From: Dermacentor variabilis
Taxonomy: Eukaryota > Arthropoda > Arachnida > Ixodida > Ixodidae
Direction: 5' to 3'
Assembly (NCBI RefSeq): GCF_050947875.1
Contig: NC_134569.1
Coordinates: forward strand, 21,117,631 to 21,181,630
DNA length: 64,000 nucleotides
A program made the position numbers and the translations under genes. Below, in pieces: positions 1 to 21,262 of this stretch (its first letter is position 1; every line of letters starts with the position of its first letter). The notes under the pieces are model-generated. The model made no database searches, was not told the origin of the DNA, and was given only the letters and a program-made list of their open reading frames with translations.

Positions 1-2910
1 AAATTATTTCCCAAAGTGTGGGAGAAAATACTTGAACGTTCCAGTTACTTTAGTGCTGCGATGCATAAAAGCGTTTTGTTGAATAAGTGGAATGGTGCAT
101 TTTTTACTGAGAATTTGATGGCGCATATATCAAAACTGGTGCCATTCTGGAAATGATTTCCAAATGGATATGCCTTGAAAGCTCCCCGGCTAAAATTCGT
201 AAATTGCAATATGTGCCGTAAAGTAATCATTTAGGAAGTTAATTATAGCACTTTTGTTAATTAGTTGAATATTTGTTTCGAGTTCTAGGGCAAGTAAGGT
301 CCGCCTCTCTGAATAATCCAGTTCAAGGACTAGAATTACGTTATCTGCTACAGGCGATCTTTAAAAAATTCGTAAAACGTAAGCATAATCACCCCGTATA
401 GATCGCCTTCGTCGTCGAGACACACAACTGCAGGCCACGAGACTGTGCGTGTGTCATCACCTATGGTGCTGCTACCTCGCTAACTCAAACGAGTTTCGCG
501 TAATTTTGATTCTAACATTGCGTTGCATCTGCGTAGTTTTTTTTTTCTAGTTCGTCCAGTAAGGCAAGACATCATTATTTACTTAATAAAGCAAATGCCA
601 ATCTAGTTTCTTCACATCAGTTACACTGATTACCCCCGGAACGTGGACGGACGTAAGCAGTCAGACGCATGATGGAGGACATGGCCTCGGATCTTGGGTA
701 CGTGCGAAACGGAGAGCCGATGTTTATACAGCAACGTCGCGTGTTGTACATCTACAAGGGCATACAAACTCATGCGTTCTTGTTGGTGCGCCCTCACGTA
801 TACGCTTCCTCGAATTGTTTTTATCGTAATACTTGCTCCCGTAAATGGCCGACATTGAGCGCTGCCGCACGTGAGGGGCCAGCGAATTAGCCAGAAGTGC
901 CCGCCACTGCTTCGTCGGTGTAACGACGACGCAGCAGCGCGACCTTCCCACAAGAATGCCTGGCCACGACACGCCTTCGTCGACCGCGAGTTTTTCGTTA
1001 TATTTACTGCGCGATCACGGCTTCCCGTGCTTATATAGAGAAACGCTACACGTCCAGATTCCCTCACGCAAAGGGAACGGCAACGTCTTAATCGCGTTGC
1101 GTTGTTGGCGCGGAGGAGGAATTCAGGGAGTCGCGATTTTTCTTCCTGAGGTCGCGTACGCGTTTATTCGCTACGAAAATTGGCTGCGTGTCCCGACACA
1201 CGACGTGCCTCAGAGAGCCCTTGCTTTTCGCGTAAAGGTCACGCGAAGCAACGAAATATTGAAGGAAACGAGGGGGCCGACCAGACGCGTTTTCCAGAAA
1301 TGTATGATGCATTCCTTCGCCGTATATGAACGGTGAAAGGATAGGTTGACGCGAGCGTTTTGTAACGGCCGTCACTGGACATCATTGCAGCTCGTCTACG
1401 AGTACGCCCAGCGGTTGGTGGTTCTTTCGCGAGCGTTTCATTTTTTTGTATGTTTCTTTGATAGCCGCCATCAGATTGACTGGCAGCGGCCAGGCGCCGA
1501 GTTGTGGCCTCCTTTCGGAAGCAGTTATTTCGAGGCGCGCTCGCTTCGGGGGGTTTGACAGCTCCCCGCGGAAACGCCAGTCTTGGGGAGCAGCGGACTG
1601 TCTCGGGCAGCAGCCTTCTGCAGCTGGAAAATGCTGGACGCCGCGTTGGGTCCCCGCGTGCGTGTACTTTTCGCCGGACTTATGCTTCTCCCGTGATCGG
1701 TTCGGGTATATATACTGACGCTGTCACTTACGGAGAAAGGCGGGATGGGCTTAGATTTTCTTCCCGCATTATCGAGGGGCAGCATTGTAGAAGAATGCAG
1801 TAAAGGGCTCGTATAGCGAGCCCCGACCGCGTGCAATGCAAAAAAGCCGCGCTGACCTTTTCCGGCCGACCGCAGTTCAAAGGCCTCGACACCCGGAATA
1901 CGCTGACGTATACTTTCGCGAGCTTGGCATGCAGAAGAGCCGATGTACCTTTCAGGGGTCAAGATACCCTGCCGGCAGACCTTATCCGAAAGCAGGTGTC
2001 TCGCGTGAATACATTTAGTGGTTCTTCCCTATTTCAGCATGCGAAACCAAGCTCGGTGGTTTTAGTTTACATAGTGCTACGCGCGAAGTTTTTGAACGAA
2101 GGCCAGCGTTCGCACACTTAGTTGTGTTTCCGTGTTACAGAATGCTGGGCAACTGGCCACAAAGTAAGCGAAGCAACTATAGAACGCGCAAAATCCGACC
2201 CCCGTCTGATCCACGCGGAAGTTTAGAAGCCGCGCGTGGCGTGCCGCATGCCACTTTGTCAATCAGGCGCTCTTTCTATCACTTTCAATATGTGTATGCA
2301 TGGAGAGCCTACAAGAAGGACCGCCAACTGCTCCATCTGCGCTCCATCCAAAACTGTGCGGAGTAATCGGGACACGAATAATTATTTTAGAGCTGATGCC
2401 TGGATGTTCGCGTGTGTCAGTATCACGGCAAGCCGGCTGTTTCGGGCGAAACGCTGACGAAAATTCGACACATTCCTGGACGGTTGAAAGCGCGGTTACT
2501 CTCCCAAAGCGCGCTGATCGTTGCAGCAACGCGGGAAGTTTCTGCACTGAAGGTATTTTAAAGGATGAGGATAGCTGCGCGCATCGTCTGCCCATTCTTG
2601 TATTTTTTCTAGTTTCTTCTTACTTCTTTAGCGGTCGAAACATTAGAGGATACAATCATATGATAATCTCGTGCACATATGATTGCTGCCATCCGTTACC
2701 CGGGGAAGTCTACGCGTATGTTTGTTATTTACGGCTCTTTGTATTTTGTTCAACGGCGTGAACAATTACTTACAGCACGCTGCAAGTTCCCCGAAAATAG
2801 CACGCCTGTAAGCATGCCCCAACGAAGCAGAGGCTTCTTTTTGACTGACAAGATGAAATTGTTTAATCCATAGCCTTAGGCTATTCCATTTGTACAAATC
2901 CGTAGTGGAC
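1..2910. other. Gene-poor stretch, no supported gene
   Basis: Short open frames occur on both strands between about 630 and 2,760, but they overlap each other, lack recognisable domains and have no convincing splice sites, so I call none. The interval 900-1,720 is moderately CpG-rich. TATA-like motifs sit at 1,032-1,038 (TATATAG) and 1,707-1,714 (TATATATA); either could be a core promoter, but nothing downstream supports a transcript. Confidence 0.5.
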
Positions 2911-3034
2911 GTTCTCTTCTTTTATTAATCTTTCCCTCCCCTTTCCCTTCCCCCATTGTTGGGTAGCCAACCGGGCTCAGTCCTGGTTAACCTCCCTGCC
3001 TTTCATTTATCATATTCCCCCCCCTCTCTCTCTA
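2911..3034 (+). mobile_element. LINE 3' end fragment (3' UTR plus CT tail)
   Basis: This pyrimidine-rich block closely matches the 3' untranslated region that follows the LINE coding fossil at 16.5-17.6 kb. Both contain GGTAGCCAACCGGGCTCAG followed by a TCCTGGTTAACCTCCCT segment, and both end in a (CT)n run. No coding sequence of the element is visible upstream, so this is a strongly 5'-truncated insertion, as expected from target-primed reverse transcription. Confidence 0.75.
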
Positions 3035-11832
<8,798 letters not shown>

Positions 11833-11946
11833 CTATCTCCTCTCCTACCTTTCTTTGCCTATTTACCCTTCTCTTAGTGTAGGGTAGCCAAGCGGGCGGC
11901 TTCTTGGTTAACGTCCCTGGTCTTCTTTTCTTTTTTCTTTCTTTCG
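11833..11946 (+). mobile_element. LINE 3' end fragment, diverged
   Basis: This is a more diverged copy of the 3' untranslated region seen at 2,911-3,034 and at about 17,670-17,802. It keeps the order of pyrimidine tract, GTAGGGTAGCCAAGCGGGC, CTTGGTTAACGTCCCTGG and pyrimidine tail. No coding part precedes it. Confidence 0.6.
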
Positions 11947-12765
11947 TTCCCAATGAACGCCGTAGTCAGCGAGTAGCCGCAAAGTATTTATTCATCATAG
12001 TCTGCGTGAAGTGCTAAAGGAGAATGGGAATTCAGCAGTCGAATTCAGGAGTGGCATAAGTCCCCTTCTATCTGCTATCACTGCATGCTCTGGACAGGAC
12101 GCTTTGGCTGCTACTTTGCGGCAGGAAGGCGTGAAAGTATAGCTGCAGGTAGCTATGATCACTATAATGACGCCATTTCAGCGCTATGCCCTCGCCGGTC
12201 TAGGCAGCCGTTGTGTAATACCTACGTCATCAAAAAAGAAAAGGAGAGTAAGCGTGTCTCGCCGCCTACAGTTGTGACACAGATTGCGGTGTTCCTTCGT
12301 TCAGCATTCTAGCAGTTTTTGTTGTGTTGCAATGATTTTGCAGAAAGCAATAACCTTGCGAGGACGAACGAATCGCCAAACGAATCAACCCCTCATAGAA
12401 TGCTCAAAATCCGGCGAGGTTTATCTTCAACGTCTGTGTGGCGTCGTGCAAATTGCCCCTTTCCTCCTCTCGGCGCACGAGTCTGCCGCAGCACAGTGAA
12501 GTGATTGGGGAGTGGTAGCGGGGTGGAGGGTGGGGGGGAGGGGGGGGGTTACGCGATGTTCATTTGGGTTACTGCGTCTGATGGTCGCTGGCAGGTCGGC
12601 AGCCACTTTAACGACTGCCTCGCCTGCGCGAGTCCATCGTATGCACCTGTGTTCCGCCAATCGTTCACCGAAGGGCATTATACGAGCGCGTGATCTGGGG
12701 CTACCTGGGCGCCATTTTCGCAAACGAGGCGTGGCGATCCTTGCCAAGATGCGAGAGGCACTCAT

Positions 12766-12772
12766 TATAAAG
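12766..12772 (+). promoter_or_regulatory. Possible TATA box (TATAAAG) after a GC-rich patch
   Basis: A consensus TATAAAG lies at the 3' edge of a roughly 260-bp GC-rich block that contains a G-rich run at about 12,515-12,550. The arrangement resembles a core promoter reading rightward. No supported exon follows, so this is only a candidate. Confidence 0.2.
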
Positions 12773-14063
12773 CGGACAACGCCAGCAAGGACTTGCGATT
12801 AGAACCGTAGCTGTTCAGGAGGCCACATTCGCGAATTCATCAGGAGGCATAAGCCGCTTGCTCGTGCACTTCCCGCTGGCAAGTGAACGGCCAGGCGAAC
12901 TTTTTATTGCTAGTCACGCACCTCGATCAACAACTGCGCTGGTCAAACATAAAGTCGACCACGAAATGGCTCATCGAGAATGGAAAAGAGTTAGGTCCCT
13001 GAGTCCTCGCATAAATGTTGTCTTGCTAAGCTAAACGAAAAAGAAGGTTTAAGCTATATTCACTAGATTTTCGTGATGAAATTGTTTATTCCAATCCTAT
13101 TATAGCGCCATAGCTTTGCCTTGTGGAACGGTCCTTTGGCGCTGCGTAACGTTGCCAAGTACGCTTCTCTTTTCTTTTTTCTTTAGCTTAACGGCATGTT
13201 CATTGGATGTTCATATGCCTTAAAACAAAGCCTCAACGTTAAATTCACACCTTACGATGGTTGTTTTGTTTTTGATTGATCCCGGATTGGAAGAAACTGA
13301 ATTTGTGTTTTCGTCACGGAAAGAAACTGGGGAGCATATATAAATACTGATGAAGCAAACATTTTTGTGACTAACAACCAGCAGTAACGCCATCGAAGTA
13401 TAGTCTAGGTGTAATACGCGCTTAAAGAAAAAACAAAAACAAGAACAGCTCACATCTGTACTGTAAATGTTCCGTGTCATTTACTGCACGGCACTGTAGA
13501 CTATTGCAGAAAAAGAAAAGTCAGGCTTACGCTTACCTGTTGTAGTCGTGCAAAATCGCAGTATACCGCAGCTACCACTGGTCACAGTAATCGCAAACGA
13601 GTCATTTCAGTGCCGTAAAGAGTTCCACTTAAACGGCTCCTATACTCTCCGAGAGGAATGCGGATGTTTCCGAGAAGTAGAACTCCCGTTATCAATCCGT
13701 TTGTGATGGTGTCTTTTTATTTATTTCTCTCCTTCTTAACTCTTCGCTTCTTGCAAGAGTCAGGATACAATTAAGAATTTAAGCGGAAGCCGTCTCGTTG
13801 CCCAGGGCCGTCTGGCGGCGGTCGAGAGACGGCAATTATTTGTCGCCCGTTGTGCGAGCGCCGGGCGTGCAGTCCTCTTGGCGCTGGCCCTGATCATGGC
13901 TGGCGCGGCCAATACGTGGAAGCGTGGGAAATCCCGGCCCGAACGGCCGATGAATCGCTTCCCTTTTGGCCCGTGCGGCGAGGCCGCGGCCCACCTTTGC
14001 GCAGCGGTGGCGGTGGTCCCGATCCCGAGTCGTCATTCACCGCGCTCGCAGGACGCGCTGCTG

Positions 14064-14070
14064 TATAAAA
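14064..14070 (+). promoter_or_regulatory. Possible TATA box (TATAAAA) after a GC-rich patch
   Basis: TATAAAA directly follows a GC-rich block at about 13,800-14,060. The pattern matches the block at 12.5-12.8 kb. No downstream gene model supports it. Confidence 0.2.
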
Positions 14071-15901
14071 AAATTACGTGTTCAAGTCAACACCTGAGCC
14101 ATTAGCGCCATCCGCTATATGCAGCAATGGGATAGCTGAGGCCACTGCCATATCCTCGCAAAATGTAGCTTGTTTCCTTGTGAAATGACTCACACACATT
14201 ACACATCACGTGTGCAAAAATGTTTTGAGTGTGCGCGAGTGCGTTTCCTTTTTGTGTGTGTGTGTGATGAGTTGTACAACAGGACTAACACTCCATAACC
14301 GGCATACCCGTTTTATAAGCTGAAGCTCCTTTCTGCTACTCGCTTCCCTTGACCTTTATTGTATGTTAAGCTATTCAAATAATAATGAAAGGAGCACTGC
14401 AACAGGAAGCCTACACAGGTGCGTTACGCCGTCTCTGTCTAATTTTTTTTTTCCAATGGGGGTGGCAGATACGAGGACCAAGGTTTACATGGGAGTATGC
14501 GCCACGACGGAGAAAAGAATGGTCTTCTTTAGCGCATCCCGAATCAGCCGGACAACCGCCGTCGTTACGCCCATTAAAGCGTGCTGCTGCTGCCCCGGCC
14601 TCCCTGCGGCCAAAGGCGGGAGTCGACGTGCAGGCGTCCGCGCCGTGCCGAGTACGCGTCGGAGCACTGAGCCAATACAGCCCGAGGGCTGCCAGCGAAA
14701 GCAAACAGCTGCAGCCCAGCGGCGCGGAAAGGCGGCGCGCCGCATTTCGTCGACCACGTCTGTACGCTCGCTCTTCCATTCCGCGGCGAAATCGTCTGAC
14801 GCCCGGTTAATGTGGCCGGCTCATGTTTTCCCGTCTGTGTGGCTCCTTCTGCTGTCGAGTCGAAACTGCGTTCAGGTTTTGTGTCTTCTGAATTTAAATA
14901 TTGAAATCGCCAAGTTAACCGTTTGGCCTTTAACGCCTCAAACTGCACATAATTGTTGTCGTCGTAAATGTTTAAAAAATACCAATTGGATCTGTTGAGT
15001 TAATCATTGCTACCGGGTGATAGCACGAAAGCCTTAACGACGCAAATGCAAACATCACGTGTCATTCCGGCTTTGCCCCTTTATTTTGTCTTCTTTCTCA
15101 TCTATTTCCAATTTTTCTTCTCTCCTCTTCAAGCGGGTGAACGGGGTGTTCCATTCTTGAGACAGTTGCTAGCCCGCTTCTTTAAATATCGGTGTGGTGT
15201 ATATTTATTATTGCAATATTAATATCAATAATAAATCCTCTTTCCTTGATCGTGCTGTCGCTTCTCGATGTCATGCGCGGCGAATGCAAGGAATATTACA
15301 TTGACTGCAGCAGGCCTTTCTAAATCGCCACACGACACTGAGTAATGTTTAGCTGGAAGACTACTACTAAAAAAAAAATGGGGGAAAAGGAAATTAACTG
15401 CACAAATAGAACTTGCAGTTGCTGGCACATTCTGCAAGTGGAAGCAGGATCGTTTCACCGCTGTTTGGCATGCAGGGTGTGAAAAAGGCTTGAAATACCC
15501 GCAGAGCACTGACCCCATGTGCTAATGTGCTGTAAGTGAAAGTGTCGCGTCGTTCTCTTAGTTCAGGCAACTATAGTCGGAAACAACGCTGAAAGAGCGT
15601 CCGAGGTGTTCCGTCAGGCGCGCGTTTAATCAGCGGCGCTCAGAGCTGGTGGAGTTGTCTGCGCGAGCACTGTGTGTGTGTGTGCGTGCTCCCATTCGCC
15701 CTGTGTGCACCCGTGCGCGCCGCACCGCTGCCAAATGAGGTTAAGGGAGAGGTGGCCTTGTCAAGGTCGCCCCCGCCAACGATCTCGCCTCGGGGCGGTT
15801 ACGAGTGCGGCTTTCACCCTCGTTTAATCGTTTCGTGCGAATCATGCTGTTGGGCGTGGCCGGACTATTTCTGCGGGTCTGAGAACGCTGAAAGCTTACT
15901 T

Positions 15902-15951
15902 GCTAGTTTGCTCTTCAGGGTGACAAGCTAGTTTGCTCTTCAGGGGGACAG
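15902..15951. repeat. 25-bp tandem duplication
   Basis: Two adjacent 25-bp units, each beginning GCTAGTTTGCTCTTCAGGG, differ at only two positions near their ends. It looks like a recent local duplication of no evident function. Confidence 0.85.
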
Positions 15952-16529
15952 CACATCGTCAGCGCACGTTAAGTGACTCAGTTTAATCTCTGATTATGCT
16001 AGTAAAACACAATAATTTACTTCACTACACGTAAAGTGGAACAGTGTACGAGATACGACCAAAACTTGAATATCCGTTGAAACAGATAGTCGCATCCGAA
16101 ACGAGGAGTGGACACGTCTCGTCCACCCTTTATCAGCGTAAGTCTGCCGTCACGTAATGTTTACAAGCAAGCGAGAAGTCAATAAAAAGCGGAATTTTAC
16201 ATATTTGGTATTCACGTAGGGACTGATCTGCTTCATTTTAATTTTCGTCGTTTCTTCATCCGCTGCCGCGTAAGTTTTGAAGCTCGCGTACAAAAAGCGA
16301 TAAAAGTTTAACGATAACTGCAGAGGTTAGCTTAACGGTAGGCTTGGCATACTGATATTTGGTGGGGATGAAAAAAGGAAAAGAGTGAGAGAAAAAAAAA
16401 AAGAAACACGCACCCACGTACAAGCACACGACCTCACGCACGAAACAATGTGCCGTTGCTTTGTCACTGTTCGCTCTAAGTTGATCTTGCAACCTTAATC
16501 CGTGTGCTACCTTGTTAAGAACTTGTCAT

Positions 16530-17802
16530 TTCCCAGCCACACCACCTCCGCAGATATTTATCCAACCAGGTCAGCATCCATCGTGCCTGTCTACCATCAG
16601 GCTTCACACCCTTAGCACGTTCAACCTCAGCTTTGTGGTATTTAAAACAACCTCAAGTGCGTCTTACAGTTCCAGGGATAAGAAAGGAGACCGACCTGCC
16701 TACCTTGGCCCTGAAGCAAGCAGCTCTGGATTGTTTGAACACTTCCTACTTTGACCGAGCCCACGTATATACGTATGGCTCTTCCACTCAGACCAGCTCC
16801 ACCGGCGCAGTGGTTATACCATCACGATCAGTTAGCATCCGATACAAGATTTCTCACTTGACAACATCGACCGGGTCGGAGCTTGTTGCCGTCCGAGGTG
16901 CCGTTGATTACATTAACAACCAACCCGCTAATCGGTGGGCAATATTCTGCGATTCGAAGGCGGCCTTACAATGTCTTCTGTCATCTCCTTGTCACGGGTC
17001 CTGTGAACAACTAGTGTCGGAGATACGAGAAATGCACCATCGTATGATAGCGAAAGGACAAGACGTCGTGTTTCAGTGGCTGCCTGGCCCCCATTGCGGT
17101 ATCTCCGGCAACGACTTCGCTGACGAAGCTGCTAGGAAAGTACACGAAGGAGCAACCCTTGTTTCTGTACCTTTATCGCGGACCGACGCAGCCCAACACC
17201 TAAGCAAGCTAGCACACCGTATGACATTAAAGAAGTGGCACACACCTGAATTCACCCAAGATCGGTTGCATTCCCTCGACCCCTCGATGCAACTGCGGCT
17301 GTTACCAGGGCTTCCGCGAAATGAGGAAACAGTGCTGTGCCGCTTACGTTTGGGCGTCGCATTCACCAATCGATATGCATTTTTGATTTGAGTGTCTGAT
17401 AGCGCCGACTGCAATGCCTGCGGTGTCGAGGAAACTATAGAACATCTACTGTGCTACTGCCCATCTTTTCAAAACGAAAGACATGACCTCTGCACAGCTC
17501 TCAATCAGCTAGATAGAACACCGTTCACCTTGAACAAAATCTTGGGACCATGGCCTCGCATATCGCAGCTACAAAAGGCCACAAAAGCGCTGCTGCGATA
17601 TTTGAAAGCTACTGGATTGAGTCAGCGTCTGTGATCCGGACTAAGTGACCGAACGATATCCCCAGCAGACTTCCTCTTCTTTTAATCTTTCCGTCCCCTT
17701 TTCCCTTTCCCCAATGTAGGGTAGCCAACCGGGCTCAGTCCTGGTTAACCTCCCTACCTTTCCTTTATCATTTGCTCTCTCTCTCTCTCTCTCTCTCTCT
17801 CT
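16530..17802 (+). mobile_element. 5'-truncated non-LTR retrotransposon (I/Jockey-type 3' portion)
   Basis: The element begins within the region just before the RNase H domain, continues through the RNase H domain and a C-terminal zinc knuckle, and ends with a 3' untranslated region and a (CT)n tail at about 17,773-17,802. No endonuclease or reverse transcriptase domain is present, so it is a 5'-truncated, dead copy. Its 3' untranslated region recurs at 2.9, 11.8 and 21.1 kb, all on the plus strand, so one family accounts for four insertions in this window. Confidence 0.88.
16633..17634 (+). pseudogene. LINE RNase H and zinc-finger C-terminus, in-frame stop
   Basis: Two consecutive same-frame segments (16,633-17,391 and 17,392-17,634) are split by a TGA at 17,389-17,391. 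The first carries an RNase H domain. The usual TDGS is YTYGSS, so the first catalytic Asp is replaced by Tyr; the Glu in GSELVAV and the Asp in FCDSKAAL are kept, and GISGNDFADEAAR supplies the last catalytic region. The WLPGPHCGISG segment has an extra residue compared with the usual WLPGHCGI. After the stop, CNACG, then EHLLCYC forms the C-x2-C-x(n)-H-x4-C knuckle found at the C-terminus of many LINE ORF2 proteins. The protein would have served target-primed retrotransposition. The stop and the lost Asp make this copy inactive. Confidence 0.88.
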
Positions 17803-20035
17803 AACAAACGTATAGATTATTGCAATTCAGTTTGTGCATCAGCGTCGTCATGTACTTAAAGCACTGGCATGCTATAAGAGAACGTTCAAATGACTTTACT
17901 TGATAGCACTATTGCAAACTCGAAAACGAATTTCCGCGACTTAATTTCACTTCTCTATAGAAACTTCGTGACTGTAAATACTCAGCGTTTGCGTATATTT
18001 ATACTACTTCTATATTGACTGCACATAATTGCGTTGTTTCTTTCTTTCGTATATATATTTTTAATGATATGACCTTTAAAGTATAGGTTGGCACCTTAAG
18101 GGGGCGCCTGCTGCTTCTCGTCGAATAACGAACAAACATCGACGACACGAAAAGCATCGAGACCCTGAAACCAGCCTGAGAGCACGAGCACAAAGGTGTC
18201 GTACAAGGGTAAAACGAAGGCACAGAATAATTTTTCATGCTAAAAAACTGCCCGTATATATGTGCCGTACACGCCAGTCGACTATATACGCGGAAATGCT
18301 CAGCACACCTTTGGTCGGTGGGAACTTATCTCCGCCCGCAAAGTGTCTTTCCGCAACACAATTGCACCGGCAACACTGCATGTGGCACTCATTCAATGAA
18401 TATACGCTGTGGCACTGCGCTGCAACTTGTGCGGCCATCTTTGTCGGCGTAGCCCCGCCCCGCTGCATTGCGTCGGCAGTATGCGTCCTGCACTGCATCA
18501 CGGGCGAAACTCTTTGTCGCTGCTTGACAATGGCTATGCATTTGCGACTTGCAAATATATAGGCGAATGTCCTCACTGTGCGCATATGTGAGAGGCGAGC
18601 GAAATAAAGAGTGAAGGACGATTACCAGTTTGCTATAGCCGTGCAAACCCTGTGACCCTATAGTCTTGTCTGTTAAGTACGTTTATCGCACGACGACGTC
18701 TGCTGCGGAAGAAGAGCAAGACAGAGGGGGAAGCCACATTAACCTCTCAGTAAAACCGTGCAGTGGTTCATAAGCTTTGGCGTAATGCTAGCGCAGTAAG
18801 CTTAGTGCGCTGCATGCCTTGTACATAAGGCTAATAAGTGCGCTTCATTTTTTTTTTCATGACGTATATAGAGAAAACCTCGTTTTTCTTCCATGAAACA
18901 TGGCGAGGCACGTCGACCTTACGCCTTCTTTCGAGCGTCGTCTGTTTACCTCGCCTAACAGCAGATGACATGACCGCAGTACATATGCCGTGCATTCACC
19001 AACTCCCGCTGCCCTGCTTGGTTTACGCCAGCGCCAGTTTTATCAACGCTGCACATATTTGGCGTGAGATGGGAGAGAGACAATGAATGATGACACCAAT
19101 AACTGCGCGTATGAACGAGAGAGAAGGTTCGGGGAAACAGGAAGAAAGAGGGCGCCGGCGTTGAACACCGCCGCCTCATGCATCAACCTTGCGTGACTGC
19201 AGGCAGTCCTCGCTGTTCCATTGCTTTTTCTCCGTCTTGCGCCATTCTCCTCTGGTCGTTAACCGCGTCGTTTCCTCGTGGCTGATACAGAGATCTGCCG
19301 TATTTGCATGCGTTCGAGGCCACGCGTGAGGCGGCGGAATTATAAAGCCTAAAAAAAATGAAAATAAGAAAGTGTATCTTCTTAAGATGTAAAGAAAAAC
19401 GAGGAGAAAAACTTCTCACAAATGAGGTCCGCTTTCCTCGGCCTCATTTTGCAACACTCAGTCCTCGCGAGCACTGTTCGCCCTGTTAATCTGTAATCCC
19501 TTTAACACGTCGAGCGAAGACGCTCTGTTTACTTGTGCGAAGTTCGCTGTTTAAGGACTTCATTTGTTTGGCTTAGAAACGTTGTCGACGCTGTATTGCT
19601 CCTGTGACGGTATTCTATGGTCCAGCTGTAAGACGGCGAGTACGAGCAAGGCCGTACGGCGCCGCTTCAACGTATTGGGCCCGTTTTGACGATGCTTCGG
19701 CTCTTCGGCGTCTTCAGCGTTACAACTACACAACGTCGCAGTGAACAGCGAACGACAACCTTTCTGTAATAAATGTACTGTATTTCACACAATCTCGCGG
19801 GAAAAAAAGAAGAAGAGTGAGAAATCATGTTGCTTTAGAGTCGATGCCTCGCTTGAATCGCAATCTTCGATCGTAATCTCCAACAATTGGTCCAACATAA
19901 GAGCAACTTGTTGAGAATAATAATAGTAGTAAAAAATCAGGGAGCCATTACTCCAAGCATCTCCAAGTGCCGCTTGCGATGCTGGACTCCTCGTCACGAC
20001 TGCAAGTGTCACAAGCGCCCCCCGTGGCGATGCAA
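17803..20035. other. No supported gene
   Basis: Only short overlapping open frames are present. A moderately GC-rich section at 18,250-18,560 is open on both strands without recognisable content. Nothing here could be assigned to a gene or a repeat family. Confidence 0.5.
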
Positions 20036-20200
20036 CGTCGCTCTATCGCCTATGGCTGGGAATGCCACTTACAAACGTTTATTCTCACCGTATCGGTGTG
20101 GCCGATTGACCTACGTGGGAGCCTTATGGATCTGAAGAAACCGTCGAACAGCTTCTGTGCACCTGCCCTCAGTGGCCACTGAGTGAGGCCCTAGTATTGA
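20036..20200 (+). mobile_element. LINE zinc-knuckle fossil
   Basis: Read in one frame this encodes SLYRLWLGMPLTNVYSHRIG, a TGA stop, then YGSEETVEQLLCTCPQW. This parallels the C-terminus of the LINE at 17.33-17.46 kb (CRLRLGVAFTNRYAF and GVEETIEHLLCYC). The first knuckle cysteines and the His are lost (the segment reads EPYG and EQLL). It is a degraded relative of the same family. Confidence 0.7.
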
Positions 20201-20249
20201 AATGGTAACCTAACCAAAAAAGCATTATCAAACTAGGAGCAGTTCAGAA

Positions 20250-20933
20250 AAAAAAAAAAGAAAAGCCCTCCGCTTCATTTTTCACCGGTATGACCGCTAT
20301 TTTTCACCCTCGCCTGCCCTCTCGATCTACGCTGAAACTAACCTTACTTTCAGTACGTCGTGATGTGGAATCATTAAAACTTTTGCACAACGTAATTAAC
20401 ATGTCCTGACATAGTTAAAACGCAGCTTCTATATCTTTGACCAAGCCTTCTTGCACGTGTAACTTCCACGAGCTGAGTATTAACCCTTTTTATGCCCACA
20501 CAAGCACTTTGAAGTACAGCTTCTTTGTATGCACTATAGAAGTATGGAATTCCTTACCTGACTCTTCGTTCACTCACGATAACCGAAGTCGAAAGTGCTC
20601 TTTATGAAAACCAGTGTGTGTAACTGCTTAAATTAGGTTTAGTTTATGCTTTATGTGTATGTATTTCACTGTTGCGCTGCTTTTACTATTGTAGAAAACG
20701 ATTTTCTAGTACTTTGACTGTTTTACTAATATAGTTACTAATGTAGTCAGAGTCATTGTCGAGTTCACTTTATTTTTTGTTCACCACTGTATTAACTTAC
20801 TCCTGCAATAACCCTCCTATTGGGCTGCAATATGCATGAATGAATGAATGAATGAATGAATGAATGAATGAATGAATGAATGAATGAATGAATGAATGAA
20901 TGAATGAATGAATGAATGAATGAATGAATGAAA
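20250..20933 (+). mobile_element. CR1/L2-like LINE 3' end with (GAAT)n tail
   Basis: A frame from about 20,345 reads RRDVESLKLLHNVINM, two stops, then YAHTSTLKYSFFVCTIEVWN followed by SLPDSSF. This is the pattern at the C-terminus of CR1/L2/Jockey-type reverse transcriptases. An AT-rich 3' untranslated region follows, with AATAACCCTCCTATTGGGCT just before a (GAAT)n tetranucleotide array at about 20,836-20,933. The short tandem tail is consistent with the 3' terminus of such elements. Confidence 0.72.
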
Positions 20934-21135
20934 CTACTTCAATAGCACTTAAAGATCGCCAATAGACCGGCTAGACAGCAAAATATTTTCTGAGAAAAAA
21001 ATCCTTCAATCGTAGTTGAATCCATCGCTTTCGCAGAAAGCTATTCGCGCACTACTGCAGTTTCTTTAAGTGCACCGGCTTCAGTAACCGTTTATGGCCC
21101 TATACATCGTCCTGCATGCACGCTATGTTCAGGAT

Positions 21136-21262
21136 CTCCTTCTTTTCCTCTTCCTATTCCCCCTTTTCTTACCCCTAGTCCAGGGCAGCAAACAAAATTC
21201 TTGTCTGGTTGACCTCTCTACATTTTCATCTCCTTACTATCACTATCTTTCTTTCGCTCGGA
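21136..21262 (+). mobile_element. LINE 3' end fragment, diverged
   Basis: This is a fourth, most diverged copy of the pyrimidine-rich 3' untranslated region: CCAGGGCAGCAAACAAAATT, then TGTCTGGTTGACCTCTCT and a C/T-rich tail. Immediately after it, ACCACTGAGTAAGGCCC resembles a sequence following the zinc-knuckle fossil at about 20,177 (GCCACTGAGTGAGGCCC), which suggests both derive from related elements. Confidence 0.5.

Larger units (their letters stand above)
11947..16529. other. No supported gene; GC-rich patches with TATA motifs
   Basis: Two GC-rich patches (about 12,500-12,760 and 13,800-14,060) each end in a TATA-like motif, listed separately. A third CpG-rich patch at 14,560-14,830 is open in four frames on both strands, which reflects base composition and not coding. 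Short (TG)n runs lie near 14,255 and 15,672. A 25-bp tandem duplication lies at 15,902-15,951. None of the open frames has recognisable features. Confidence 0.5.
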
